This document shows, one piece after another, positions 1 through 8,909 of a stretch of 29,497 nucleotides of DNA. This stretch comes from an uncultured Lachnospiraceae bacterium. Lineage in GTDB: Bacteria; Bacillota; Clostridia; Lachnospirales; Lachnospiraceae. The notes beneath the pieces were generated by a model, which saw nothing but the letters and a program-made list of their open reading frames with translations, was not told where the DNA came from and did not search any database. The translations under genes and the position numbers were made by a program. Where the stretch lies: the NCBI GenBank assembly GCA_910586645.1, contig CAJUIS010000028.1, positions 1 through 29,497 on the forward strand, written 5' to 3'. Position 1 is the stretch's first letter. Every line of letters starts with the position of its first letter.

Positions 1-1
1 C

Positions 2-811
2 CGCACAAAAGGAATCGCTGTAAATCAGATTCCGATCAAAAAAGCCAGTGAACTGTTTGGAATTTTAAATATTGTTTTATTTTCACCTGAAGACCTGAAT
101 ATTATTAAAAATGGCCCTTTTGAGAGAAGGCGTTTCATGGATCTGGAACTTTGCCAATTAGACAAAATCTATTTAAACGATCTGGCGAAATATAACCGGG
201 TATTAAATCAAAGAAACAGGCTTTTAAAAGATATCCACTTTAAACCCGAACTAAGAGACACCCTCTTTGTATGGGATATGCAGCTTCTCGAATATGGAAG
301 AAGAATTATAAAAAGACGCAGGGAATTTGTCTGTCAGTTAAATGAAATCGTAGCCGGAATACATGAAAAAATTTCCGGAGGAAAAGAAAAAATAATTCTG
401 GCTTATGATTCAAATATACAGGAAGAACAATTTGAACAGGAACTAAAACGCACACAGGAAAAAGATTTAAAAGCAGGGCTTACAACAACAGGTCCGCACA
501 GAGACGATTTATTATTTTCCATCGATGATATAGATCTGAGAAAATTCGGTTCTCAGGGACAGCAGAGAACATCCGCTTTGTCATTAAAACTTTCAGAAAT
601 TGAACTTGTAAAAAAAGTGACAAAAGAACCTCCGGTTCTTCTTTTGGATGATGTATTGTCTGAATTGGACAGCAGCCGGCAAAATCATCTTTTAAACAGT
701 ATAAAAAATATTCAGACGATTATTACATGTACCGGCTTAGATGAATTTATACGAAATTGTTTTCAGATTAACCGGATTTTTGAAGTAATTGACGGAAAAA
801 TCAGTAAATAG
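2..811 (+). CDS. recF: RecF, DNA replication/repair ATPase (3' part; 5' end outside window)
   Basis: RecF is an SMC/ABC-like ATPase that loads RecA at gaps in single-stranded DNA through the RecFOR pathway. The reading frame is open from base 2 without a start codon, so the N-terminal Walker A part lies left of the window. The first ATG at 137 is internal: the in-frame residues before it (FSPEDLNIIKNGPFERRRF) are the conserved RecF core. Near the C-terminus the ABC signature region reads FGSQGQQRT and the Walker B/D-loop reads LLLDDVLSELD, both diagnostic for RecF. The TAG stop abuts the GGAGG that serves gyrB, so the two genes are almost certainly co-transcribed. The DUF370/RemB-type small gene often found between recF and gyrB in Firmicutes is absent here. 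Confidence 0.96.
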   Translation, partial: RTKGIAVNQIPIKKASELFGILNIVLFSPEDLNIIKNGPFERRRFMDLELCQLDKIYLNDLAKYNRVLNQRNRLLKDIHFKPELRDTLFVWDMQLLEYGRRIIKRRREFVCQLNEIVAGIHEKISGGKEKIILAYDSNIQEEQFEQELKRTQEKDLKAGLTTTGPHRDDLLFSIDDIDLRKFGSQGQQRTSALSLKLSEIELVKKVTKEPPVLLLDDVLSELDSSRQNHLLNSIKNIQTIITCTGLDEFIRNCFQINRIFEVIDGKISK

Positions 812-819
812 GAGGAAAT

Positions 820-2736
820 ATGAGTACTGAATACGGAGCAGATCAAATACAGATTTTAGAAGGGCTTGAAGCAGTCCGCAAAAGACCTGGAATGTACATC
901 GGAAGCACTTCGTCAAGAGGGCTTCATCATCTGGTCTATGAAATTGTGGATAATTCCGTAGACGAAGCTTTGGCAGGGTTTTGTAAAAGCATTGAAGTGA
1001 CTGTCAATCAGGATAATTCCATCACCGTCATAGACGACGGCAGGGGCATTCCCGTAGGAATTAATCATAAATCCGGACTAACTGGTGTGGAAGTCGTATT
1101 TACAATACTTCATGCCGGAGGCAAATTCGGAGGAGGAGGATACAAGGTATCCGGCGGCTTACATGGCGTGGGAGCTTCTGTTGTAAACGCATTGTCTTCA
1201 TGGCTGGAAGTGGAAATCTGTAACGAAGGAAAAATATATAAACAGCGTTTTGAAAAAGGAAAAACAGTCTATCCGTTAAAAGTAACAGGAGAATGCCCGC
1301 CTGAAAAAACAGGGACAAAAGTTGTGTTTCTTCCGGATGATACAGTATTTGAAGAAGCTGTATTTGACTTTGACACATTAAAGCAGCGATTAAGAGAAAC
1401 TGCCTTTTTAACGAAAGACTTAAAAATTTCACTGAGGGATGACAGAACAGATCCCGCTGTTGAAAAAGTATTTCATTACGCCGGAGGAATTAAAGAATTT
1501 GTCGAATATCTGAATAAAAGCAAAGAATCCCTTTATCAGGATATTATCTATTGTGAAGGACAAAAGGACGGCGTCTATGTGGAAGTCGCAATGCAGCATA
1601 ACGATTCTTTTAACGATGCGACGTTTAGCTTTGTCAACAACATTATTACGCCGGAAGGCGGGACGCATCTGGCAGGTTTTCGAAATGCGCTTACAAAGAC
1701 GTTCAACCAGTATGCAAAGGCCAATAAAATCGTAAAAGAAACCGACTCCGCTTTGACAGGAGATGATATCAGAGAAGGTTTAACTGCAATTATCAGTGTA
1801 AAAATCGAAGAGCCTCAGTTTGAGGGACAGACAAAACAAAAGCTTGGAAACAGCGAAGCAAGAGGAGCCGTTGATTCCGTAGTAAGTGAGCAGCTTACGT
1901 ATTTTCTGGAACAGAACCCTTCTGTTGCAAAAACAATCTGCGAGAAATCTCTTCTGGCGCAGCGGGCCAGGGAAGCGGCCAGGAAAGCAAGAGATTTGAC
2001 AAGAAGGAAAACTGCGCTTGAAAATACATCTTTACCCGGAAAACTGTCGGACTGCTCCGACAAAGATCCAAAAAACTGTGAAATCTATATCGTAGAGGGA
2101 GATTCTGCGGGAGGTTCGGCAAAAACAGCAAGAAGCCGGGCGACGCAGGCAATCCTTCCTCTTCGCGGAAAAATATTAAACGTAGAAAAGGCAAGGCTTG
2201 ATAAAATATATGGCAATGCGGAAATCAAAGCGATGATTACTGCGTTTGGAACAGGAATCCATGAGGATTTTGATATAACAAAGCTGCGTTATCATAAGAT
2301 TATTATTATGACGGACGCCGACGTGGACGGCGCCCATATCAGCACGCTTCTTTTGACATTTATTTACCGGTTTATGCCGGAACTTATCAAACAGGGATAT
2401 GTGTACCTGGCTCAGCCGCCTTTATTTAAAATTGAAAAGAATAAAAAAATCTGGTATGCCTACAGCGACGAAGAGCTGAATCGGATTTTAATGGAGATTG
2501 GAAGAGACAATAACAATAAAATACAGCGTTATAAAGGACTTGGAGAAATGGATGCGGAGCAGCTCTGGGATACGACGATGGATCCGGAAAAAAGAATTTT
2601 GCGCAGGGTTGTTATGGATGAAGAAATTTCTTCGGAAATTGACGTGACGTTTACAACGCTGATGGGAGATAAAGTGGAACCAAGGCGTGAATTTATTGAA
2701 GCAAATGCAAAATACGTTCAGAATCTGGATGTATAG
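820..2736 (+). CDS. gyrB: DNA gyrase subunit B
   Basis: ATPase subunit of DNA gyrase, which with GyrA introduces negative supercoils. The 638-residue protein has the full short-type GyrB layout. The GHKL ATPase domain has EIVDNSVDEA (E41, N45), DDGRGIP around residue 72 and the lid GLHGVG at 114-118. The transducer domain follows. The TOPRIM domain has EGDSAGG starting at E426 and DADVDGAH at about 499-506, the metal-binding acidic residues. The tail QRYKGLGEMDAEQLW is the GyrA-contacting region and the protein ends in YVQNLDV as usual. The start is fixed by GGAGG at 811-815, five bases before the ATG. It lies between recF and gyrA in the classic origin-proximal order. The TOPRIM-to-tail sequence and the gyrase context argue against ParE. 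Confidence 0.98.
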   Translation: MSTEYGADQIQILEGLEAVRKRPGMYIGSTSSRGLHHLVYEIVDNSVDEALAGFCKSIEVTVNQDNSITVIDDGRGIPVGINHKSGLTGVEVVFTILHAGGKFGGGGYKVSGGLHGVGASVVNALSSWLEVEICNEGKIYKQRFEKGKTVYPLKVTGECPPEKTGTKVVFLPDDTVFEEAVFDFDTLKQRLRETAFLTKDLKISLRDDRTDPAVEKVFHYAGGIKEFVEYLNKSKESLYQDIIYCEGQKDGVYVEVAMQHNDSFNDATFSFVNNIITPEGGTHLAGFRNALTKTFNQYAKANKIVKETDSALTGDDIREGLTAIISVKIEEPQFEGQTKQKLGNSEARGAVDSVVSEQLTYFLEQNPSVAKTICEKSLLAQRAREAARKARDLTRRKTALENTSLPGKLSDCSDKDPKNCEIYIVEGDSAGGSAKTARSRATQAILPLRGKILNVEKARLDKIYGNAEIKAMITAFGTGIHEDFDITKLRYHKIIIMTDADVDGAHISTLLLTFIYRFMPELIKQGYVYLAQPPLFKIEKNKKIWYAYSDEELNRILMEIGRDNNNKIQRYKGLGEMDAEQLWDTTMDPEKRILRRVVMDEEISSEIDVTFTTLMGDKVEPRREFIEANAKYVQNLDV

Positions 2737-2752
2737 GAGGAATGGGAAATAA

Positions 2753-5239
2753 ATGGATGATAAGATTTTTGATCAGGTGCATGACGTAGACTTAAAGAAA
2801 ACCATGGAAACATCCTATATTGATTATGCGATGAGCGTTCTCACGTCCAGGGCGCTGCCCGATGTAAGAGACGGTTTAAAACCCGTGCAGAGAAGGGTTT
2901 TATATTCCATGATTGAATTAAATAATGGGCCTGACAAGCCGCACAGAAAATGCGCGCGTATTGTCGGTGATACAATGGGTAAATATCATCCTCACGGCGA
3001 CAGTTCCATTTACGGAGCTCTTGTCAATATGGCGCAGGAATGGTCTACCAGATACCCGCTTGTAGACGGACATGGAAATTTTGGTTCCGTTGACGGCGAC
3101 GGCGCGGCCGCTATGCGTTATACAGAAGCAAGGCTCAGTAAAATCTCCATGGAGATGCTTGCAGACATTAATAAAAATACGGTGGATTTTACACCGAACT
3201 TTGACGAGACGGAAAAAGAGCCGTCTGTGCTCCCTTCCAGATACCCTAATCTTTTAGCGAACGGGACTTCGGGAATTGCTGTTGGAATGGCGACAAATAT
3301 ACCGCCTCACAACTTAAAGGAGATTATCGCCGCCGTTGTAAAAATGATCGACAATCAGGTTCTGGAAGATCGCAGTACCGATATGGAAGAAATTTTAAAA
3401 ATTATAAAAGGGCCTGATTTTCCAACCGGAGGCACAATACTTGGCGCTTCCGGAATTGAACAGGCATACCGGACAGGAAGAGGAAAAATCCGCGTCCGGG
3501 CTGTGACAAATATTGAGCCGATGCAGAACGGAAAAAACCGCATTGTCGTGACAGAACTGCCTTTTATGGTCAATAAAGCAAGGCTGATCGAAAAAATTGC
3601 AGATTTGGTGCGCGACAAAAAAGTAGAGGGCATTACAGATTTAAGGGATGAATCAAACCGCCAGGGAATGCGCATCTGTATAGAACTGAGGAGAGACGTC
3701 AGCGCAAATATTGTTTTAAATCAATTATTTAAACATACGCAGCTTCAGGATACGTTTGGCGTAAATATGATTGCTCTTGTGAAAAATGAACCGAAGGTTT
3801 TAAATATTTATCAGATGCTTGAACATTACCTTCTTCATCAGAAAGACGTAGTCACAAGAAGAACAAAATACGATTTAAATAAAGCGGAGGAAAGGGCTCA
3901 TATTTTAGAGGGCCTTCTGATTGCACTGGATCATATTGACGAGGTTATTTCCATTATCCGGGGAAGCCGCGGCACGGCTGAAGCAAAAGAAAAATTGCAG
4001 GAAAGATTCGCGCTTTCTGAAGCTCAGTCGCAGGCGATTGTTGATATGCGTCTGCGCGCCCTGACGGGTTTGGAACGGGAGAAGTTAGAAGCGGAGTATG
4101 CGGATCTGATGGAAAAAATAAAGGAATTAAAAGCAATCCTTTCAGACGAAAAAAAGCTTCTCGGCGTTATCCGCGAAGAGATTATGCTGATTTCCGAAAA
4201 ATACGGAGACGAAAGAAGGACTTCCATTGGATTTGACGATTATGACATTTCCATGGAAGATATGATTCCAAAGGCAAACACGATCATCTGTATGACGAAC
4301 CTTGGATATATCAAACGGATGAGCATTGACAATTTTAAAAGTCAGAATCGCGGCGGCAGAGGAATCAAAGGGATGGAGACAATCGAAGACGACTATATCG
4401 AAGAGCTTTTGATGACGACGACGCACCATTACCTGATGTTTTTTACAAATAACGGAAAAGTATACCGTTTAAAAGCTTATGAGATACCGGAAGCTTCCCG
4501 GACGGCAAGGGGAACAGCTATAATTAATCTGATGCAGCTTTGTCCGGGAGAAAAAATTACCGCCGTTATTCCAATCAGTGAATATCAGGAAGGCAATTAT
4601 CTTTTTATGGCGACAAAAAAAGGGATTGTCAAAAAGACGCAGATTTGTGAATATGCAAATATTAGAAAGACAGGGCTTTCCGCCATTAATTTAAGGGAAG
4701 ACGATGAACTGATTGAAGTAAAGAAAACCGACAATGCCAAAGATATTATATTAGTGACAAAATACGGACAGTGCATCCGGTTCCATGAAACGGACGTCAG
4801 AAGCACAGGAAGAAATTCTATGGGCGTCATTGGCATGAACCTTGCGGACAGAGATGAAGTCATTGGAATGCAGTTAAACACTCAGGGAGAATATCTTTTA
4901 ATCGCTTCGGAACGCGGACTTGGAAAACGTACCCGAATGGAAGAATTTTCCGTTCAAAACCGCGGCGGCAAAGGCGTCAAATGTTATAAAATTACAGAAA
5001 AAACAGGCGATATTATCGGAATTAAAGCCGTCAATGATGACAATGAAATTATGATGATTACAACGGGAGGCATTATAATACGCATGAAGGTGGATGGGAT
5101 TTCCATTTTGGGGCGTGTAACATCCGGTGTAAAATTAATTAATATGACAGAAGATGTAACTGTTGCCAGCATTGCAAAAGTCAGGGAAGACAAAAGCCTG
5201 ATGGAAGAAATTGATAATGCGGGAGGAAATGATTTATGA
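2753..5239 (+). CDS. gyrA: DNA gyrase subunit A
   Basis: DNA breakage-reunion subunit of gyrase. The 828-residue protein carries the winged-helix core with GKYHPHGD and the catalytic tyrosine in AAAMRYTEARL (Y123). The C-terminal beta-pinwheel has a GyrA-box-like segment QNRGGRG (near 4345) and a second copy QNRGGKG in the last blades. In the quinolone-interacting loop the residues are HGDSSIYG: the position equivalent to E. coli Ser83 is Ser84, while the position equivalent to Asp87 is Gly88. The GGAGG at 2736-2740 overlaps the gyrB stop and lies 12 bases upstream, slightly far. The stop codon overlaps the next start as ATGA, so translation is coupled to the fumarase alpha gene. Confidence 0.98.
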   Translation: MDDKIFDQVHDVDLKKTMETSYIDYAMSVLTSRALPDVRDGLKPVQRRVLYSMIELNNGPDKPHRKCARIVGDTMGKYHPHGDSSIYGALVNMAQEWSTRYPLVDGHGNFGSVDGDGAAAMRYTEARLSKISMEMLADINKNTVDFTPNFDETEKEPSVLPSRYPNLLANGTSGIAVGMATNIPPHNLKEIIAAVVKMIDNQVLEDRSTDMEEILKIIKGPDFPTGGTILGASGIEQAYRTGRGKIRVRAVTNIEPMQNGKNRIVVTELPFMVNKARLIEKIADLVRDKKVEGITDLRDESNRQGMRICIELRRDVSANIVLNQLFKHTQLQDTFGVNMIALVKNEPKVLNIYQMLEHYLLHQKDVVTRRTKYDLNKAEERAHILEGLLIALDHIDEVISIIRGSRGTAEAKEKLQERFALSEAQSQAIVDMRLRALTGLEREKLEAEYADLMEKIKELKAILSDEKKLLGVIREEIMLISEKYGDERRTSIGFDDYDISMEDMIPKANTIICMTNLGYIKRMSIDNFKSQNRGGRGIKGMETIEDDYIEELLMTTTHHYLMFFTNNGKVYRLKAYEIPEASRTARGTAIINLMQLCPGEKITAVIPISEYQEGNYLFMATKKGIVKKTQICEYANIRKTGLSAINLREDDELIEVKKTDNAKDIILVTKYGQCIRFHETDVRSTGRNSMGVIGMNLADRDEVIGMQLNTQGEYLLIASERGLGKRTRMEEFSVQNRGGKGVKCYKITEKTGDIIGIKAVNDDNEIMMITTGGIIIRMKVDGISILGRVTSGVKLINMTEDVTVASIAKVREDKSLMEEIDNAGGNDL

Positions 5240-6081
5240 TTCGTACGATAGACGTTGGTGAAATAACAGAACATATCAGACAGATGTGCATCGAAACGAA
5301 TCACCGTCTTTCAGAAGATATGAATTTATCTTTAAAACAGGCGGCGGAAACGGAAACGTCTGAACTTGGAAAAAAAATATTGGATCAGCTTCTTTTGAAT
5401 TTAGAAATTGCAAAAGAAGACAATATCCCGATTTGCCAGGATACGGGAATGGCGGTTATTTTTCTGGAAATTGGGCAGGATGTTCATTTTACCGGAGGAC
5501 TTTTGGAAGACGCTGTCAATCAGGGCGTAAAAAAGGGATACGAAGAAGGGTATTTAAGAAAATCCGTGGTTGGCGATCCAATCTTAAGAGAGAATACAAA
5601 GGACAATACCCCCGCGGTAATCCATTATTCCATTGTATCCGGAGACAAAGTGAAAATTACGTTTGCTCCAAAAGGGTTTGGAAGCGAAAATATGAGCCGC
5701 ATTTTTATGTTAAAGCCTGCAGACGGACTTGAAGGAGTGAAAGATGCAATTTTAACGTCCGTATCCGATGCCGGGCCGAATGCCTGCCCGCCTCTGGTTG
5801 TAGGCGTAGGCATAGGCGGTGATTTTGAAAAAGCTGCGATTATGGCAAAAAAAGCTCTGACAAGGGAGACCGGTGAACATTCTTCCATTCCCTATATCTG
5901 TGATCTGGAAAAAGAAATGCTTGAAAAAATTAATTCGCTTGGCATAGGGCCGGGCGGGCTTGGTGGAAGAACAACGGCGCTTGCCGTAAACATTAATTCC
6001 TATCCGACCCATATTGCCGGCCTTCCTGTGGCAGTCAATATCTGCTGTCATGTCAATCGCCATGCAGTAAGGATTTTATAG
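5236..6081 (+). CDS. Class I fumarate hydratase, alpha subunit (TtdA/FumA N-terminal family)
   Basis: Larger subunit of an oxygen-sensitive [4Fe-4S] hydro-lyase that interconverts fumarate and L-malate (the same family includes L(+)-tartrate dehydratase). The 281-residue protein shows the family motifs ICQDTG (C67), NTKDNTPAVIHY, GPNACPP (C184) and the end motif ICCHVNRHA (C270/C271); three cysteines of this kind coordinate the cluster. It corresponds to the N-terminal half of single-chain FumA/FumB. It overlaps gyrA by four bases (ATGA) and is followed 11 bases later by the beta subunit, so both subunits are made from one message. Fumarase is more likely than tartrate dehydratase because no tartrate genes are nearby, but sequence alone cannot fully separate the two. 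The link to gyrase looks positional, not functional. Confidence 0.93.
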   Translation: MIRTIDVGEITEHIRQMCIETNHRLSEDMNLSLKQAAETETSELGKKILDQLLLNLEIAKEDNIPICQDTGMAVIFLEIGQDVHFTGGLLEDAVNQGVKKGYEEGYLRKSVVGDPILRENTKDNTPAVIHYSIVSGDKVKITFAPKGFGSENMSRIFMLKPADGLEGVKDAILTSVSDAGPNACPPLVVGVGIGGDFEKAAIMAKKALTRETGEHSSIPYICDLEKEMLEKINSLGIGPGGLGGRTTALAVNINSYPTHIAGLPVAVNICCHVNRHAVRIL

Positions 6082-6092
6082 AGGAGAATCAC

Positions 6093-6635
6093 ATGGATAA
6101 ATATATTACTACGCCGATCACAGAAAAAGTAACTGCGGATTTAAAAAGCGGTGATTACGTTTATATTACAGGAACAGTCTATGTGGCAAGAGATGCGGCG
6201 CATAAACGCATGATAGAAGCTTTGGAGAAAAAAGAAAGCCTTCCGATTGATATTAAAGACGCTGCGGTTTATTATATGGGTCCGTCTCCGGCAAGAGAAG
6301 GAAACGTAATCGGTTCTGCAGGGCCTACAACGGCAAGCCGCATGGATAAATATGCGCCTGTTTTGCTTGATCTTGGACAAAAAGCCATGATCGGAAAAGG
6401 AAAGAGAAGCAGGGAAGTAATAGACGCTATGATTCGGAATAAAGCGGTTTACTTTGCCGCTGTCGGAGGAGCGGGAGCTCTTTTGTCAAAATGCATTACA
6501 AAGTCTGAGATCGTGTGTTATGAAGATCTTGGAGCGGAAGCGGTTCGAAAAATTGAAGTTTTGAATTTTCCAGCGATTGTAGTGATTGATCGGGAAGGAA
6601 ACAACCTGTACGACTTAAAGGACAAAGAAAACTGA
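6093..6635 (+). CDS. Class I fumarate hydratase, beta subunit (TtdB/FumA C-terminal family)
   Basis: Smaller subunit of the iron-sulfur fumarase, equivalent to the C-terminal swivelling domain of single-chain class I fumarases. The 180-residue protein contains the family block YYMGPSPAREGNVIGSAGPT, then SRMDKYAPVLL and MIGKGKRS, which form the substrate-side wall of the active site. GAGGAG at 6081-6086 lies seven bases before the ATG and overlaps the end of the alpha gene. The pair sits immediately after gyrA and before nrdD. The expected role is the fumarate/malate step of an incomplete or branched TCA pathway in an anaerobe. No other TCA genes are in the window. Confidence 0.93.
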   Translation: MDKYITTPITEKVTADLKSGDYVYITGTVYVARDAAHKRMIEALEKKESLPIDIKDAAVYYMGPSPAREGNVIGSAGPTTASRMDKYAPVLLDLGQKAMIGKGKRSREVIDAMIRNKAVYFAAVGGAGALLSKCITKSEIVCYEDLGAEAVRKIEVLNFPAIVVIDREGNNLYDLKDKEN

Positions 6636-6670
6636 AACGGAAAAGCTGATTTTTAAAGGAGAAGGAAAAA

Positions 6671-8833
6671 TTGAAAATCATAAAACGGTCAGGGGAAGAA
6701 GTCGGATTTGATATTACAAAAATTATTGCAGCCGTACATAAGGCAAATAAAGAAGTGGAACCTGTAAACCGTCTGTCGGCAGGACGGATTCAGGGAATTG
6801 CGCAAAATGTAGAAGAAATTTGTAAAAAATCCATTCGTTCGATGAATGTGGAAGAAATCCAGGATGCGGTGGAAGATCAGATTATGCAGTCAGGAGCTTA
6901 CCAGGTTGCAAGAGTCTATATTACATATCGTTATAAACGCCAGCTTGTCCGCCAGTCCAATACGACGGACGCACAGATTATGACAATCATAGAAAGCCAG
7001 AATGAGGAGACAAAACAGGAAAATTCCAACAAAAATCCCCTGTTGGCTTCCACACAGAGGGATTATATGGCCGGAGAAGTCAGCAAAGACATTACAAAGC
7101 GTTTTCTGCTTTCTCAAAAAGTATGGGAAGCCCATGAAAAAGGCATTATTCATTTCCATGACGCAGATTATTTTGCACAGCATATTCATAACTGCTGTCT
7201 TGTAAATTTAGACGATATGCTTCAGAATGGGACTGTAATCAGTGAAACGAAAATCGACAGGCCAAATTCATTTTCCGTTGCCTGTATTGTAGCGTCTCAA
7301 ATTATTGCACAGGTAGCGTCCAGCCAGTATGGAGGGCAGTCGGTCAGCGCATATCATCTTTCAAAATTTGTAAAAGACAGCAGAAAGAAATTCCGCAAAG
7401 AAGTAAAAGAAGAATTTGAAGCGGCAGGGATTTTGGCAGAAGAAGAAAAAATTAATAAAGTTGCTGAAGAAAGGGTAAAAAAAGACATTGATAAGGGCAT
7501 ACAGGCGATTCAGTACCAGGTAGTGACGCTTATGACGACGAACGGACAGGCCCCTTTTATTACGCTTTTTTTATATTTGGACGAAGCGAAGGAAGGTCAG
7601 GACAGGCATGATCTTGCCATGGTGATTCGTTCCGTATTAAACCAGAGAATTCTTGGTGTAAAAAATGAACAGGGCATTTATGTCACTCCTGCGTTTCCAA
7701 AATTGATCTATGTTTTAGATGAAGATAATATTACAGAGGACAGCCCTTACTGGGATTTGACGCATCTTGCGGCGGAATGCACGGCAAAGCGCATGGTTCC
7801 GGATTATATTTCTGCAAAGGTTATGCGTGAACTGAAACAGGGAAATGTCTATACCTGTATGGGGTGCCGTTCTTTTCTTACAGTATACAAAGATGAAACA
7901 GGCAGTTTTAAATTTTACGGGAGATTTAATCAGGGAGTCTGTACAATTAATTTAGTGGATATTGCGTGTTCTTCCCAGGGAGATTTTGAGGAATTCTGGA
8001 AAATATTTGACGAGCGGCTGGAACTTTGTTATGAAGCTCTGATGGCAAGGCACAACCGTCTGATCGGTACGAAATCAGATATCGCTCCTATTTTATGGCA
8101 GAACGGCGCGCTGGCACGTTTAAAAAAAGGCGAGACAATCGATGCGCTTCTGATGAACGGTTATTCGACAATTTCTTTGGGATATGCGGGACTTTGTGAA
8201 TGCGTGCATTATATGACGGGAAAAAACCATACGGATCCTTCCGCAACTCCTTTTGCGCTTGACATAATGAAACATTTAAACGACGCATGCGCAAAATGGA
8301 AGGAAAAAGAACATATTGATTTCTCTGTATATGGAACTCCTCTTGAGTCTACGACTTATAAATTTGCAAAAAGCCTTCAAAAAAGATTTGGAATAATAAA
8401 AGGGGTTACAGATAAAAATTACATTACAAATTCTTATCATGTCCATGTTACGGAAAATATCGACGCATTTGAGAAATTAAAATTTGAATCACAATTTCAA
8501 AAGCTTTCGCCGGGAGGGGCTATCAGTTATGTGGAAGTTCCTGACATGAAAGAAAACATCCCTGCGGTTCTTTCTGTCATGCGTCATATCTATGAAAACA
8601 TTATGTATGCGGAACTGAATACAAAGAGCGACTACTGCAGCAATTGTGGTTATGACGGAGAAATTATGGTAATAACGGATGAGCATGATAAGCTGATCTG
8701 GGAATGTCCAAACTGCGGCAGCCGGGATCAGAACGCTATGAGTGTGGCAAGGCGTACCTGCGGTTATATAGGAACGCAGTTTTGGAACCAGGGAAGGACG
8801 CAGGAAATCAAAGAGCGTGTGCTTCATTTGTAA
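6671..8833 (+). CDS. nrdD: Anaerobic (class III) ribonucleoside-triphosphate reductase
   Basis: Glycyl-radical enzyme that reduces ribonucleoside triphosphates to deoxynucleotides without oxygen. The 720-residue protein starts with an ATP-cone regulatory domain (KIIKRSGEEVGFD onward, about residues 1-95). The catalytic barrel follows and includes TCMGCRSFL. The C-terminal zinc site uses C656, C659, C679 and C682, and the glycyl radical lies in RRTCGYIGT at Gly698. The start codon is TTG: an AAAGGAG at 6655-6661 lies nine bases upstream and the peptide from this codon matches the family N-terminus. The radical-SAM activase NrdG, usually the neighbouring gene, is not next to it and is not found elsewhere in the window. 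It follows the fumarase beta gene by 35 bases, so it may share its transcript. Confidence 0.97.
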   Translation: MKIIKRSGEEVGFDITKIIAAVHKANKEVEPVNRLSAGRIQGIAQNVEEICKKSIRSMNVEEIQDAVEDQIMQSGAYQVARVYITYRYKRQLVRQSNTTDAQIMTIIESQNEETKQENSNKNPLLASTQRDYMAGEVSKDITKRFLLSQKVWEAHEKGIIHFHDADYFAQHIHNCCLVNLDDMLQNGTVISETKIDRPNSFSVACIVASQIIAQVASSQYGGQSVSAYHLSKFVKDSRKKFRKEVKEEFEAAGILAEEEKINKVAEERVKKDIDKGIQAIQYQVVTLMTTNGQAPFITLFLYLDEAKEGQDRHDLAMVIRSVLNQRILGVKNEQGIYVTPAFPKLIYVLDEDNITEDSPYWDLTHLAAECTAKRMVPDYISAKVMRELKQGNVYTCMGCRSFLTVYKDETGSFKFYGRFNQGVCTINLVDIACSSQGDFEEFWKIFDERLELCYEALMARHNRLIGTKSDIAPILWQNGALARLKKGETIDALLMNGYSTISLGYAGLCECVHYMTGKNHTDPSATPFALDIMKHLNDACAKWKEKEHIDFSVYGTPLESTTYKFAKSLQKRFGIIKGVTDKNYITNSYHVHVTENIDAFEKLKFESQFQKLSPGGAISYVEVPDMKENIPAVLSVMRHIYENIMYAELNTKSDYCSNCGYDGEIMVITDEHDKLIWECPNCGSRDQNAMSVARRTCGYIGTQFWNQGRTQEIKERVLHL

Positions 8834-8839
8834 AATTGC

Positions 8840-8868
8840 TTTATATCCCAAACGTAAGGTGATATAAT
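8840..8868 (+). promoter_or_regulatory. Predicted sigma-A promoter for gdpP-rplI-dnaB
   Basis: TTTATA (8840-8845), a 17-base spacer and TATAAT (8863-8868), with TG one base before the -10 box (extended -10). It lies directly after the nrdD stop, about 40 bases before the gdpP start, and would separate the gdpP operon from nrdD. Confidence 0.7.
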
Positions 8869-8909
8869 AGTAACATTGATCGTTTTGCAACGCATAAATG
8901 GAGGAAAGT

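Noticed and set aside
1100..2194. Several minus-strand ORFs inside gyrB (and similar ones inside gyrA, the fumarase genes, nrdD, gdpP and dnaB)
   Set aside because: They are shadows of strongly conserved plus-strand genes, with no ribosome-binding site or protein-like composition.
2742..2786. Short upstream frame from ATG 2742 overlapping the gyrA start
   Set aside because: The ATG is only one base from GGAGG, too close for initiation, so it is unlikely to be used.
8898..8909. ATG at 8898 as the gdpP start
   Set aside because: It overlaps the GGAGG that serves the ATG at 8910 and has no ribosome-binding site of its own.
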